From PALSA-1003 sp963791945 (lineage in GTDB: Bacteria; Pseudomonadota; Gammaproteobacteria; Burkholderiales; Casimicrobiaceae), in NCBI GenBank assembly GCA_963791945.1, contig CAWBUD010000002.1, positions 1,984,001 through 2,048,000 on the forward strand: a DNA stretch of 64,000 bases, in the 5' to 3' direction. Below are positions 51,127 through 60,297 of this stretch, piece by piece (the first letter of the stretch is position 1; each line of letters opens with the position of its first letter). The position numbers and the translations under genes were made by a program. Below the pieces are notes generated by a model. The model searched no databases. It saw only the letters and a program-made list of their open reading frames with translations, and was not told the DNA's origin.

Positions 51127-53064
51127 ATGAGGTTTCCCAATCTGTTTCAGCCCGGCCGGGTCGGCAGGATGGATGTGAAGAACCGGATCATCGGCTCGCC
51201 GATGGAGCGCAACTATTGCACCGCGGAAGGCCGAATCACGCAGCGCTACATCGACTACCTCGAGGCGCGAGCGCGCGGCGGCGTCGGGATGATGTACACG
51301 GAGGCGACCTACGTCGACCCTCGAGGAAAGGGCCGCGAACTCCAGATGAGCCTGCACGATGACGCTCTCATTCCGCAGCTCGCGCGCCTCGTTGCGGCGG
51401 TTCACCGCCATGGGGCACGAGTCGGGCCCGAGCTCAACTATGGGGGCCGAGTCGTGCATCCCGAGATCAGCGGGCTCGAATCGCGCGCGCCTTCCGCCGT
51501 GCCCTACGCGGGCGCGGGTGGCTGGTCGCCGCGTCCGCTCGACCGCGACTCGATCTCCGAGATCATCGCGCACTTCGGTAACGCCGCTCGGCGGGCCGCC
51601 GAGGCCGGGTGCGACTTCATTGGCATCCACGGCGCGCACGGTTACCTGCTGAGCCAGTTCCTTTCCCCCTACTGCAACAAGCGCGAAGACGAGTACGGCG
51701 GCGACCTTGCCCACCGGATGAGGTTCCCGCTCGAGGTCGTCACCGCCGTTCGAGGGGCGGTGGGCGATGACATCCCCGTAGTCTTCCGCATCAGCGGCGA
51801 CGAGTATCAGGCGAACGGGTTGACGCTCGCCGACGTATGTGCCATCGCGCCGCACCTCGTTGCCGCTGGCGTCGATCTGATCGACGTCTCGGCAGGAATG
51901 TACGAGACCAACTGGTGGATCACCCAGCCGATGGAGATGCCGCAGGGTGTGCTCGCCCCGCTCGCCCGCGAAGTGCGCAAGCACGTCGCGGTGCCGGTCA
52001 GTGTTGCCGGGCGCATCACCGATCCCAGCGTGGCGGAGCATTTGCTCGAATCGGGCACTTCGGACTTCGTGACACTCGGCCGCGCGCTGCATGCCGATCC
52101 CGAATTTCCTGCCAAAGCGCGCGATGGCCGCGTCGCCGAGATCTGCACTTGCATCGCCTGCAACCAGGGCTGCAGCGACTTGCACGCGCGCGGCGCGCCC
52201 ATAGTGTGCCTCGTCAATACGACCTCGGGCCGCGAACGCGAATATGCGATCCGCGCGACGCCTGCCCGCAAGCGCGTGGTCGTCATCGGCGGTGGTCCTG
52301 CGGGACTCGAAGTCGCCCGCGTACTCGCGCTTCGCGGCCACGGGGTCACCGTTTTCGAGCGCGACGCCGAGCCCGGCGGGCAGCTGCTCTTGAGCCGCCT
52401 GGTGCCGGGGCGCGAAGAGCTCGCCGGACACCTGCCCTGGCTCGTCGGAGAGGCGCAGCGCGCCGGGGTACGCCTCGAGACCGGCGTCGAGGCAACCGCT
52501 ACGATCGTGCTGGCGGAACGTCCCGACCTGATCGTCGTCGCGACCGGTTCCGCCCCGGGCCTTCCATCGATTCCGGGAATCGAGGAGAGCCCGGTCGTCG
52601 ATCCCTATAGTATTCTTCGGCGGCCGGTCGGCGGCATCGGGCGCGCGCTGGTGATCGGTGGCGGCATCCGCGGCGTGGGCGTCGCGCGTGTTCTCGCAGA
52701 GAAGAACATCGACGTGGTGCTCGTCGAGGTCTCGCGGGAGTTGGCCTTCGACATCGCGAGCCGCTCTCGTCGCTTCCAGGAGGACGCATTGCGCGAGCGG
52801 CCCAACGTCACGCTGCATCTCGGCACGACGGTCGAGGCTCTGGGCGAGCGCGATGCCGTCCTGTCGGACGGCAATCTCCGATGGGAGCTCGGCGGTATCG
52901 ACCTCGTCGTTCCTACCCGCACAGTTCTACCGGTGACTGGAGTAGCGGACGAGCTTTACGGGCATGGCGATGCGCCGCCGATATACCTGCTCGGTGATTG
53001 TGCACAGCCGCGGACGGCGCTCGAAGCGATTCACGATGCTGCTGCCCTCGGACACCGGTTGTAG
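51127..53064 (+). CDS. Old Yellow Enzyme-like FMN/Fe-S/FAD oxidoreductase (2,4-dienoyl-CoA reductase-like)
   Basis: 645 residues. The N-terminal TIM barrel (LFQPGRVGRMDVKNRIIGSP to ~370) binds FMN; HGAHGYLLSQFLSPYCNKRE (~170) is the OYE loop. C-x2-C-x3-C plus a later Cys (CTCIACNQGC...VCLVN, ~340-365) form a 4Fe-4S site. The C-terminal half has GGGPAGLEVARVLA (~390, FAD) and GGGIRGVGVARVLA (~520, NADPH). It reduces an activated C=C bond or demethylates an amine, as do FadH and trimethylamine dehydrogenase. The Tyr of the FadH active site is not evident. The start is ATG 51127. It is followed by the GntR gene. Confidence 0.87.
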   Translation: MRFPNLFQPGRVGRMDVKNRIIGSPMERNYCTAEGRITQRYIDYLEARARGGVGMMYTEATYVDPRGKGRELQMSLHDDALIPQLARLVAAVHRHGARVGPELNYGGRVVHPEISGLESRAPSAVPYAGAGGWSPRPLDRDSISEIIAHFGNAARRAAEAGCDFIGIHGAHGYLLSQFLSPYCNKREDEYGGDLAHRMRFPLEVVTAVRGAVGDDIPVVFRISGDEYQANGLTLADVCAIAPHLVAAGVDLIDVSAGMYETNWWITQPMEMPQGVLAPLAREVRKHVAVPVSVAGRITDPSVAEHLLESGTSDFVTLGRALHADPEFPAKARDGRVAEICTCIACNQGCSDLHARGAPIVCLVNTTSGREREYAIRATPARKRVVVIGGGPAGLEVARVLALRGHGVTVFERDAEPGGQLLLSRLVPGREELAGHLPWLVGEAQRAGVRLETGVEATATIVLAERPDLIVVATGSAPGLPSIPGIEESPVVDPYSILRRPVGGIGRALVIGGGIRGVGVARVLAEKNIDVVLVEVSRELAFDIASRSRRFQEDALRERPNVTLHLGTTVEALGERDAVLSDGNLRWELGGIDLVVPTRTVLPVTGVADELYGHGDAPPIYLLGDCAQPRTALEAIHDAAALGHRL

Positions 53065-53126
53065 CTCGAGCGAGGACGGCGACGCGCAGGGGGCTGTCGC
53101 TCGCCACTGGTCGACGCGGAGATAGC

Positions 53127-53861
53127 ATGGCTGGCGTTTCAATCGAAAATCTGCAGAATGCGCTGCGGAAGCGTGAGGCGGGCAGCTCGCGCGCGCTGCC
53201 GCGCGCCTCTTCCGGGTCGCTTACCACATGGGCAACCGAGCAGATTCGACAGGCGATCGTCGATGGCAGGCTTCCGCTTGGCGCAGCGCTGTCGGAACTC
53301 AAGCTCGCTGCTGCACTCGGTGTCAGCAGAACGCCGGTGCGCGAGGCGCTAAGTGCGCTGCAGGGACAGGGCCTGATCGACATCCAACCGCAGTCGGGGA
53401 GCTTCGTCTTCCTGCCGTCCGAGGAGGCTGTCGGCGAGCTGTGCGAGTTTCGCCGGATCGCGGAAGTCGCGGCGCTTCGTCTCTGCTTTGCACGTCGACG
53501 AGAGGAGACGCTTCGGCAGCTCCGGACGGCGAGTCATGCGATGGAGCGCGCGGCGAAGACCGGTGACGGCATTTCGATAGCGCGAGCGGACGCAGCATTC
53601 CATCAGGCGATCGCGGACAACAGCGCCAACACGCACTTGATCGAGGCGTACAAGCTGATATCGGGGCGTGTTGGCGCGCTTCTTACTTACAACCTGACCG
53701 CCTCAGCCATCGCACGCAAGCGATCAATGGCGGAGCATCGCTCGATCATCGCGGCGTTCGCGAAAGGTGATATCGATGGCGCCGAGGCGATCCTCGACGA
53801 GCATGTATCGCGCATGCGCATCGTATTTCGCGCGGCGCGCAGTCTGGCGGCTGCGGACTAG
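53127..53861 (+). CDS. GntR family regulator, FCD (FadR-type) domain
   Basis: 244 residues. The winged HTH (TTWATEQIRQAIVDGRLPLG, then LKLAAALGVSRTPVREALSA, residues ~38-105) is followed by an all-helical FCD domain (~110-240) with the metal-binding residues of the family (FHQAIADNSAN; EHRSIIAAFAKGD; DEHVSRMR). The start ATG 53127 is chosen by domain position. It lies at the end of the cluster 2 gene string and may add a second control of the downstream half (Gfo/Idh, MFS, OYE). The ligand is likely a carboxylate or sugar acid. Confidence 0.88.
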   Translation: MAGVSIENLQNALRKREAGSSRALPRASSGSLTTWATEQIRQAIVDGRLPLGAALSELKLAAALGVSRTPVREALSALQGQGLIDIQPQSGSFVFLPSEEAVGELCEFRRIAEVAALRLCFARRREETLRQLRTASHAMERAAKTGDGISIARADAAFHQAIADNSANTHLIEAYKLISGRVGALLTYNLTASAIARKRSMAEHRSIIAAFAKGDIDGAEAILDEHVSRMRIVFRAARSLAAAD

Positions 53862-53988
53862 AGCTTGCAGATACTTTTCGAGCGGACAGAAAGTGCAGCC
53901 TATCGCAGGTGGCACCGTGCACGCGTGAGTCGACGACGCGGCAAGCTAGCATAATTCGCGGTAGGTCGGCGAGAGCAACTGAGACGCG

Positions 53989-54023
53989 AAAATATTACCC
54001 AAGGGGCCTCAAAATATTACCCA
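53989..54023. repeat. Two 13-bp direct repeats, 22-bp period
   Basis: AAAATATTACCCA occurs at 53989-54001 and at 54011-54023. Closely spaced repeats of this kind are found at the ends of some insertion sequences (IS21-like). Here no IS21 gene is attached; it stands beside an IS3 transposase remnant. Confidence 0.5.
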
Positions 54024-54055
54024 GCGGAAAGACCGACCCGCGGAAACCCGCGTTG

Positions 54056-54073
54056 CCCTTCCTGAGAGAAGGG
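54056..54073. repeat. CCCTTC-N6-GAAGGG inverted repeat (copy 2)
   Basis: It differs from the copy at 8596 by one base in the loop and shares the flanking TTGCCC. It is located between IS debris elements. Confidence 0.45.
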
Positions 54074-54104
54074 TAACAGGACCGCGGTTGGGGCGCTTTC
54101 AGCC

Positions 54105-54400
54105 AGATTGAGCACTAAGCGCAATGGCGTCCGATGCAACCATTTTCGGTGACGGTGATGAGGCCGCGGCGCGCGCCGCAATTGTGCGCGCCGTGACATC
54201 CGTGCGTGCCAACCGATGATGCGCTGCAAAAACACAAGCCGAAGCCGCAACTCTCTTGTGATTACCGACGACTCCACGACGCCGCAGCTCATGCGTCACG
54301 CGCCGATAGCCGTACGTCGGCCATTCATCTAGAAGGTGCTCGATGGCGCGACGAAGCGCTTCATCGGATGCGCCTCAGCGCCTGTTTACCCGGATCCGAG
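54105..54400 (-). pseudogene. IS3-family transposase (OrfB) remnant
   Basis: The minus strand reads ALRRAIEHLLDEWPTYGYRR followed by VTHELRRRGVVGNHKRV. The YGYRRVTxELRRRG--VNHKRV block is the start of the integrase region of IS3-type OrfB. After KRV the frame is lost; the DDE residues are absent. No intact ends are visible. It is old debris. Confidence 0.75.
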
Positions 54401-54684
54401 CGCTTGTCGTACGTTGTCCTTCCCGAAAACCCGTAGCCGTTGATATTGTTGACTTTTCTGCTGCCGTGAAGGCAAGGTGGGATTGTCGATTAGATTCAAA
54501 TTTACTGGGAAGTACTCCGCCATCGACCCTTCTCGTTCATATGCCCGACAGAGGCGACCGTCCGCTTCGCCGCGATTCCGGACATTGCAAGTGGCGCGGT
54601 GTGTGTCTCTGACTGATCTTACCCACGAACGGTGGACAGCGACGTACAAACGGATCGACCTGACAAATTGCGCCGCGCGGTGTC

Positions 54685-55032
54685 TCAGATCGGTAGGTTC
54701 CCCGCTACCTCATCCAGCTCAGAAATTAACGGCGTAAGTCCGACGATGAACCTGTTGATCGCAAGCAAGGCCGAGCGTTTGATGTTCACTGCAGCGGCCT
54801 CCAAATCGAGCAAGCAACGATGCGCGATCGGCAGAAACCGCGACCCAGATTCAGTCAGCCTTACCTTTCGCGTGGTGCGCTCGAAGAGCGGAAAGCCCAG
54901 CTGTGACTCCAGCTCGTGGACCAATATGCTCATCCCGGACTGGGTGATGAACATCTGCTCCGCCGCCCGTGAAAAACTCTCATAGTGCGCAGTAAGTATG
55001 AAAGCCCTGAGCTGTCGGGAGGTGATGTTCAT
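54685..55032 (-). pseudogene. Truncated LysR regulator (DNA-binding domain only)
   Basis: 115 residues. MNITSRQLRAFILTAHYESF, SRAAEQMFITQSGMSILVHE and LESQLGFPLFERTTRKVRLT form a complete LysR HTH domain plus linker helix. The frame stops at 54685, where the effector domain should begin; the sequence beyond has no LysR similarity. Because the HTH and dimerising helix are intact, the product could still bind DNA. The IS remnant nearby is a likely cause of the truncation. Confidence 0.75.
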
Positions 55033-55311
55033 CGTCGGGACGTCTCGTGAATTGTCAGCGTAACTTGGTAATCAAGGTCGCACCAAAGGTAACAAGAACC
55101 AGTTCGTGAGACGACAGACTTCTGTGCGCGAAAAAAGCAACGGTGTTCGCGCCGTGTGGCTCCACTAATGAGTAAGTCTAATGAATCTCCTGGCGTGGGG
55201 CGAGCATAATTTCGGTACGTTTTGACACAAGTTACAGGCTGCCCAGCCACGAACTAAGGCAGGGCGCCTACGCGCTCGCGAAGACGGTTGCCCCGCCACA
55301 GGGAGGTCGCC

Positions 55312-56346
55312 ATGCTCATCGGATGCCTTCGCGTTGGCTTATTGCTCGCAACGCTTGTCGCTTCATTTCACGTCGCCGCAGAAACGCGGTATTGGACCCT
55401 CAACGGCGTGCAGTTTGAAGATGGGGCGGTCGCCACGGGTTACTTCAGCTTAGACGATGCTACTGGGTCGATCGCCACCTGGAATGTGCGCGTAAGTGGC
55501 GGCGCGGGGCCGTTCATGCCTTGGACCTTTGTTCCCGGCAACTCCCATATCATTGGCGCCCTTGACGTGTATTCGTATACGCCGGACCTGGACCCAGCGA
55601 GGCAGCCAGGCGACGCAGCGAGTTTTTGGTGGCGGGAGTTAAACATCACTCCTCTTGTTCCGTTCGATGGCCACAGCACCACGGTATCGATCAATTTATG
55701 CCATGACTGCCCACCAGCCCCGTATCCGTCCGGAAGGACTGTCGAATACTTTTCCGATGACAACTATGCGGTAGGGTCATCCCGCAAAGTCACTGCAGGT
55801 TCGTTCGTACTAACACCGGTGCCACCGCCGGTCACCATCGTGCAAGTCGACGAGTTCTACCATCGGGCCCTACGCCACTATTTCCTTACCGCCGACGCCG
55901 CGGAAAAACAGCTTCTCGACACTGGCGTGCATCCCGGTTGGGAGCGCACCGGAGAATCGTTTAAGGCTTACGCCACGGGGAGTCCTGCCAACGGTTCCAT
56001 CGGTCCCGTATGCCGCTACTACGGTAAGCCGGAACGCGGCCTCGATTCTCACTTCTATTCGGCCGCGGGTAAAACGCAGGATCCACCCGAATGCGTGAGC
56101 GTGTTCGTGAAATTTCGGTCCGACTGGCTGTTGGAGAGCGACAACGTGTTTCAGATCCACCTGCCGGACACGAAGACCGGTGCATGCCCTACTGGGACCG
56201 TTCCGGTCTATCGAGTGTGGAATCAACGGGACGATTCCAACCACCGCTATACGACAAGTGTGGCGATCAAGGGGCAGATGATCGCTGGCGGCTATGTCGC
56301 GGAGGGCTACGGTCCGGACGGCGTCGTGATGTGCGCGGTGCAGTAG
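55312..56346 (+). CDS. Secreted protein with C-terminal DUF5648-type beta-trefoil-like repeats
   Basis: 344 residues; ATG 55312 after GGGAGG. Signal peptide ~1-24 (IGCLRVGLLLATLVASFHVAA). Residues ~25-165 form a beta-rich domain with no clear relative (YWTLNGVQFEDGAVATGYFS; acidic and aromatic). From ~178 the pattern FYHRALRHYFLTADAAEK, PVCRYYG, DSHFYSA, PVYRVWNQRDDSNHRYTT and GYVAEGYGPDGVVMCA is DUF5648, a repeat found in extracellular enzymes and adhesins. It probably attaches the protein to a surface or substrate. It stands alone between IS debris and the polyamine operon. Confidence 0.72.
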   Translation: MLIGCLRVGLLLATLVASFHVAAETRYWTLNGVQFEDGAVATGYFSLDDATGSIATWNVRVSGGAGPFMPWTFVPGNSHIIGALDVYSYTPDLDPARQPGDAASFWWRELNITPLVPFDGHSTTVSINLCHDCPPAPYPSGRTVEYFSDDNYAVGSSRKVTAGSFVLTPVPPPVTIVQVDEFYHRALRHYFLTADAAEKQLLDTGVHPGWERTGESFKAYATGSPANGSIGPVCRYYGKPERGLDSHFYSAAGKTQDPPECVSVFVKFRSDWLLESDNVFQIHLPDTKTGACPTGTVPVYRVWNQRDDSNHRYTTSVAIKGQMIAGGYVAEGYGPDGVVMCAVQ

Positions 56347-56630
56347 TCGACCTCCTTTACGCCGCTAAGCGCGGCCGAGGTTGGACGTCAGCCTTCTGGG
56401 CGAAAACTGACGTGACATATTGTCCGCTTCGGTCGATAGTCGCCATTTCGACCAACGGCGGCAAGCGGCAGCTTACCGTCTGTTGCGGACGCTCACGCAA
56501 GCCAGTTCGCGGACCGCTCATGCCCGATCTCGCCCGTGAAGCGAAGTTGATCTGACGTTGCCCGTTGGATCAAATCATGGCTTTTACAAATTAGATTGCT
56601 GTCGAAAAGCAGCGGGCAACGATCCGGCAC

Positions 56631-58334
56631 TTAGTAGTCGGTTTCGAAGAACGGTTCACGGCTCTTCTCGGGTTTGAGACGCGTCGCGGGGATCGGCTGG
56701 ACGCGCGACCGCCACTCACCATCGACGCGACTGACGATGTTCCGGCACATCCAGTTCTCGTTGTCGACATACGGGTAATCCTCGCGGTAGAACGGGCCCC
56801 GGCTCTCCTTGCGGTTCAGCCCCGAGCGCACGGTCGCCTCGCACGCATCGAGCATCGAGCACACGTCCAGCGCATCCATCCAGCCGGTGTTCCAGCTGCG
56901 CGAGGTGCTCTGCAGGCTCAGCCGCGGCACCATCTCCCGCCGTACCGCCTGCAGCGCTTCCAGCGCCGCATTGAGCTTCTGCTCGTTCTTCACATAGCCG
57001 AGCTCCCACATGATCGCCCGGATCCGCAGCTTCGCCTGGATCGGCCGCACCCCGTCCGCACCGGCGCGCAGAAAGCCGAACACTCTCTTCTCCTCCGCCG
57101 CCACTGCCTGCTCCGGCAGCGGCCTCCGGCCACCCACCACGGCGGCATCCGCCGCCGCTTCGCCGGCTACCTTGCCGTCGTAACTAACGGGTCCGACACC
57201 ACCCAGGTAATGACATCCGAGACCGCCGGCGACGTAGAGGCCGGGCAGGCTGGTCTCCATGCGCTCGGTGTCGACGTTGATCCCGCCTTGGCGCATGTGC
57301 CAGGTGATGCCGCACTCGATGCGGTCCTTGCCCACATCGAGCCCCAGCTTGCTCCACACCTTGGCCTGGTGCTGATGGGTCCGGGTGATCTCTGCCGGGA
57401 TGTGGTCGTAGCCTGAATAATAGCCGCCGTCCCAGCGCGCCTTGCCCGCCATGACTTCGCGCGACAGACGGCGGATCTGCTCGGTGTACGGCGCCGATGC
57501 ACCCGCGCTGTGGGTCTTCTGCTCGTAAAACATCTCGCCCTTCGAGTTGTACAGCCTTGACGTCTCTTGCGTTCCCATCAGCGGATTGGGGTACAGGTGA
57601 AAGCGCATCCACGACTTCGGCGCGAGAACGTCGCTCGTGTGCCACCACTGGATCTCGAGATTGGCGAGCTCGGCGCCGGCACGCAGCGCCATCGCCACGC
57701 CATCGGCCGATTGCTCGCGCGTCCCCGTGGAGCGCGTCGCCAGGTAGTCCGAATGACCGGTAGCGAGGATGACCGATTGGGCCAGGACGACGAAGAACCT
57801 GCCGCGACGATAGTCGAGCACGGTGACACCGACCACACGCTCGCCGTCACTTAGTAGCGAAGTCACCGCGCACTCCTCGTGCACGGGGATGCCGCGGCGA
57901 AAGATCTCCCTCCGCCGTTTGTCCAGGATGGCGGGGCCAGATGCTCCCTGCTTATGGGCCACAAGCGCCGGCGTACGACTTGCAATCGCCATCAGGCGGC
58001 CATCGTCGGTACGGCGCCAATACACGCCGAGGCGCTCGAGATCGGGATAGAACTCGCTTCGCATATAGGCACCCATGCGGATGCAGTATTCCTGGTCTGT
58101 CAGATAGTGGTTGTAATAGCGAACCGAGTACCGCAGCCGATCAAGGTCTTTTTCTTTGGTGCTGACGTCGTGATAGGGCAGATGGCTCGCGAAGATAGAA
58201 CAGCCACTCTTCCCAATGAGACCTTTAACGATCATCGTCACCTTGGCACCGCGGTCGGCGGCCTTGAGCACCGCATTCGTACCGGCGGCCCCCCCGCCAA
58301 TCACCAGGACTTCGGTCTCGATCACATCAATCAT
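56631..58334 (-). CDS. SdhA/fumarate reductase-like FAD flavoprotein
   Basis: 567 residues; ATG 58334 has GGAGG eight bases upstream. VLVIGGGAAGTNAVLKAADR is the FAD dinucleotide site (~10-30). STGTREQSADGVAMALRAGA with ELANLEIQWW (~215) and CGITWHMRQGGINVD (~345) are the capping-domain and catalytic regions of the SdhA/AprA family, and ESRGPFYREDYPYVDNENW is the C-terminal signature. It would reduce or oxidise a C-C bond. No ferredoxin or SdhB partner is adjacent. It is the last gene of the polyamine-type ABC operon, so it may process the imported compound. Confidence 0.78.
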   Translation of the reverse strand: MIDVIETEVLVIGGGAAGTNAVLKAADRGAKVTMIVKGLIGKSGCSIFASHLPYHDVSTKEKDLDRLRYSVRYYNHYLTDQEYCIRMGAYMRSEFYPDLERLGVYWRRTDDGRLMAIASRTPALVAHKQGASGPAILDKRRREIFRRGIPVHEECAVTSLLSDGERVVGVTVLDYRRGRFFVVLAQSVILATGHSDYLATRSTGTREQSADGVAMALRAGAELANLEIQWWHTSDVLAPKSWMRFHLYPNPLMGTQETSRLYNSKGEMFYEQKTHSAGASAPYTEQIRRLSREVMAGKARWDGGYYSGYDHIPAEITRTHQHQAKVWSKLGLDVGKDRIECGITWHMRQGGINVDTERMETSLPGLYVAGGLGCHYLGGVGPVSYDGKVAGEAAADAAVVGGRRPLPEQAVAAEEKRVFGFLRAGADGVRPIQAKLRIRAIMWELGYVKNEQKLNAALEALQAVRREMVPRLSLQSTSRSWNTGWMDALDVCSMLDACEATVRSGLNRKESRGPFYREDYPYVDNENWMCRNIVSRVDGEWRSRVQPIPATRLKPEKSREPFFETDY

Positions 58335-58376
58335 CTCGGCGTCCTCCATGCACTGCAAGCGCTCGTCGGCGTTGCG

Positions 58377-59471
58377 TCACTCATCGATAACCACGGTATT
58401 CTCGGCCGACCAAGACAACGTGACTGCCTGTCCGTTCTGCCACGACAAGGCGTGTTGTTCAGCGCCTCTACTGGGCTGGTTGACATCGACCTGGGAGCCA
58501 TCGTTGAGGCGCACGCGAACCTTAGAACGGTGGCCAAGATACGTCACGAGCTCGATCACGCCCGGCATGGAATTCTCCAAGTCGGCGGGCGGGACGCCGG
58601 CGGGAGCCAGGCGCAGCAACTCGGGCCGGATCGACAGATGGATCGATGCACCACACTGCCCCACATTGCCGCCAACACTTGTCTTCAGGATCGCGCCGCC
58701 CGCGAGCTGGCAGACTAAGTGCGCACCGTCGTTGGCCACGACTCTCGCGGCGAAGATATTGGCCTTGCCGATGAAATTGGCAACGAAGCGATCCTTTGGA
58801 GAATTGTAGATCTCCATCGGCGTACCGAACTGCCGCACTTCACCATGGTTCATCACGATGACTTTGTCGGACAGGGCGAGCGCTTCTTCCTGATCGTGGG
58901 TTACGAACATCGTCGTAATCCCTACACTTTGCTGGAGTTGCCGGAGCTCCACTTGCATGTCGTCTCGGAGATTCTTGTCCAATGCGGCCAGCGGTTCGTC
59001 CAGCAACAACAAGGTTGGGTTGATGGCGATCGCTCTCGCCAGCGCGACGCGCTGCTGCTGGCCGCCGGAGAGCTCATGAGGATACCGAGTTCCAAGTCCG
59101 TTGAGTCGGAGCAGGCGAATCCCGTTCTCCACGGCCTTTCGCTGCGCGCTGATCGGGAGATTCCGCATCCTGAGGCCGAAGCCGATGTTCTGTTCGACGG
59201 TCATGTGAGGAAACAGCGCGTAGTCCTGAAAGACGATCCCGATGCCGCGCTTATGCGGCGGTACGCCGTCGATGCACACGCCATCGACCAGGATCCGTCC
59301 GTCGTATTCGGCAAAGCCGGCGAGTACCCGCAGCAAGGTCGTCTTGCCGCAGCCACTGGGCCCCAGAACGGTGATGAATTGGGACGGCTCCAGCGCGATA
59401 GAAACATTCCTGATGGCGACGGTATCGCCATAACGCGCAGTCAGGTTTTCTATCTCGACTCTGTTGCTCAT
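58377..59471 (-). CDS. ABC transporter ATP-binding protein, PotA-like
   Basis: 364 residues. Walker A GPSGCGKTTLLR (~38), Q-loop VFQDYALFPH (~82), signature LSGGQQQRVALARA (~135), Walker B LLLLDEPLAALD (~158) and the switch His in VTHDQEEA (~192) are complete. The C-terminal ~120 residues form a TOBE domain as in PotA and FbpC. It powers import of a polyamine-like solute across the inner membrane. It lies 8 bp after the permease gene in the operon. No periplasmic binding protein is inside the window. Confidence 0.93.
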   Translation of the reverse strand: MSNRVEIENLTARYGDTVAIRNVSIALEPSQFITVLGPSGCGKTTLLRVLAGFAEYDGRILVDGVCIDGVPPHKRGIGIVFQDYALFPHMTVEQNIGFGLRMRNLPISAQRKAVENGIRLLRLNGLGTRYPHELSGGQQQRVALARAIAINPTLLLLDEPLAALDKNLRDDMQVELRQLQQSVGITTMFVTHDQEEALALSDKVIVMNHGEVRQFGTPMEIYNSPKDRFVANFIGKANIFAARVVANDGAHLVCQLAGGAILKTSVGGNVGQCGASIHLSIRPELLRLAPAGVPPADLENSMPGVIELVTYLGHRSKVRVRLNDGSQVDVNQPSRGAEQHALSWQNGQAVTLSWSAENTVVIDE

Positions 59472-59478
59472 GCCGCAC

Positions 59479-60297
59479 TCACCGTTTGGTCAGCCTCTCG
59501 ATCCCCACTAGCCGGTTCAGCATCAGGACCAGCGCACAGACCGAAAGGACGATCACCGCCGAGATGGCTGCACCAGTGGGATCATTCTCCGTCTGCACGA
59601 ATGTGTAGATTTCGACTGGAAGGGTGGTCCGATCCCAAACCAGGAACTGGGTTGCGGTGAAGTTCTCGAACGAGGTGACGAACGCGAATACCGCGGCCGT
59701 CGCGATCCCTGGTCGCATCAACGGGAACGTGATCAACCAGAATGCCTTCCACGGCGGCGCGCCCAGTGATCGCGCTGCCTCCTCGAGGGAAACCCGTGCC
59801 CCCATCATCGTCGATACAACGACCCTTGCCGCGAATGGCAGTGTGATAACCGCATGCAGGAGCACGAGCGAGATCGTCGAGGTGAAAATGCCGAGAGCAG
59901 CGAGCGTGATCAGAAAAGCCAGCCCGACGACTACCTGGGGAACGATCAGCGGCGACAGAATAGCCGTGAGCAGGATGTCTTTGCCGATGAACTTGTAGCG
60001 GACGATTGCCAAGGACACCAGGATCGAGATGGCGACGCTCGAAAGCGTAGAGATGACCGCGAGGAACAACGTCATCTGGATGGCGCGAAGGAATCCGTCC
60101 CGGTTTACGATGTTGGCGTACCAGCGCAGCGATAAGCCATGAGGCGGAAAGTTCTGCTCTACACCGGCGTTCAATGACACGCCGATGAGAACGATCAGCG
60201 GAAAGACCAGGCACAGAACGACCCCGTAGCCGAGCGCCTTGACGACAAGGCCCTTCCCCATGTTCGCATCGCTTCCTACCGTCGCGGCGAAAGCCAT
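59479..60297 (-). CDS. ABC transporter permease, PotC-like
   Basis: 272 residues with six membrane segments. The EAA loop EEAARSLGAPPWKAFWLITFP, in which EAA---G- is visible (~170), contacts the ATPase. The start ATG at 60297 overlaps the 3' end of the preceding permease by 22 bp; an ATG at 60261 is an alternative. It pairs with the PotB-like protein encoded upstream. Substrate specificity depends on a binding protein that is not in view. Confidence 0.9.
   Translation of the reverse strand: MAFAATVGSDANMGKGLVVKALGYGVVLCLVFPLIVLIGVSLNAGVEQNFPPHGLSLRWYANIVNRDGFLRAIQMTLFLAVISTLSSVAISILVSLAIVRYKFIGKDILLTAILSPLIVPQVVVGLAFLITLAALGIFTSTISLVLLHAVITLPFAARVVVSTMMGARVSLEEAARSLGAPPWKAFWLITFPLMRPGIATAAVFAFVTSFENFTATQFLVWDRTTLPVEIYTFVQTENDPTGAAISAVIVLSVCALVLMLNRLVGIERLTKR

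Noticed and set aside
50872..52818. 648-codon minus-strand frame opposite the MFS and OYE-type genes
   Set aside because: Low-complexity composition and no motifs; the plus strand encodes clear FMN, Fe-S and FAD sites.
53862..53988. Possible small RNA or gene after gntR
   Set aside because: No promoter, hairpin with T-run or coding pattern is visible.
53989..54023. CRISPR array
   Set aside because: Only two 13-bp repeats with a 9-bp gap; too short for repeat-spacer units, and no cas gene is in the window.
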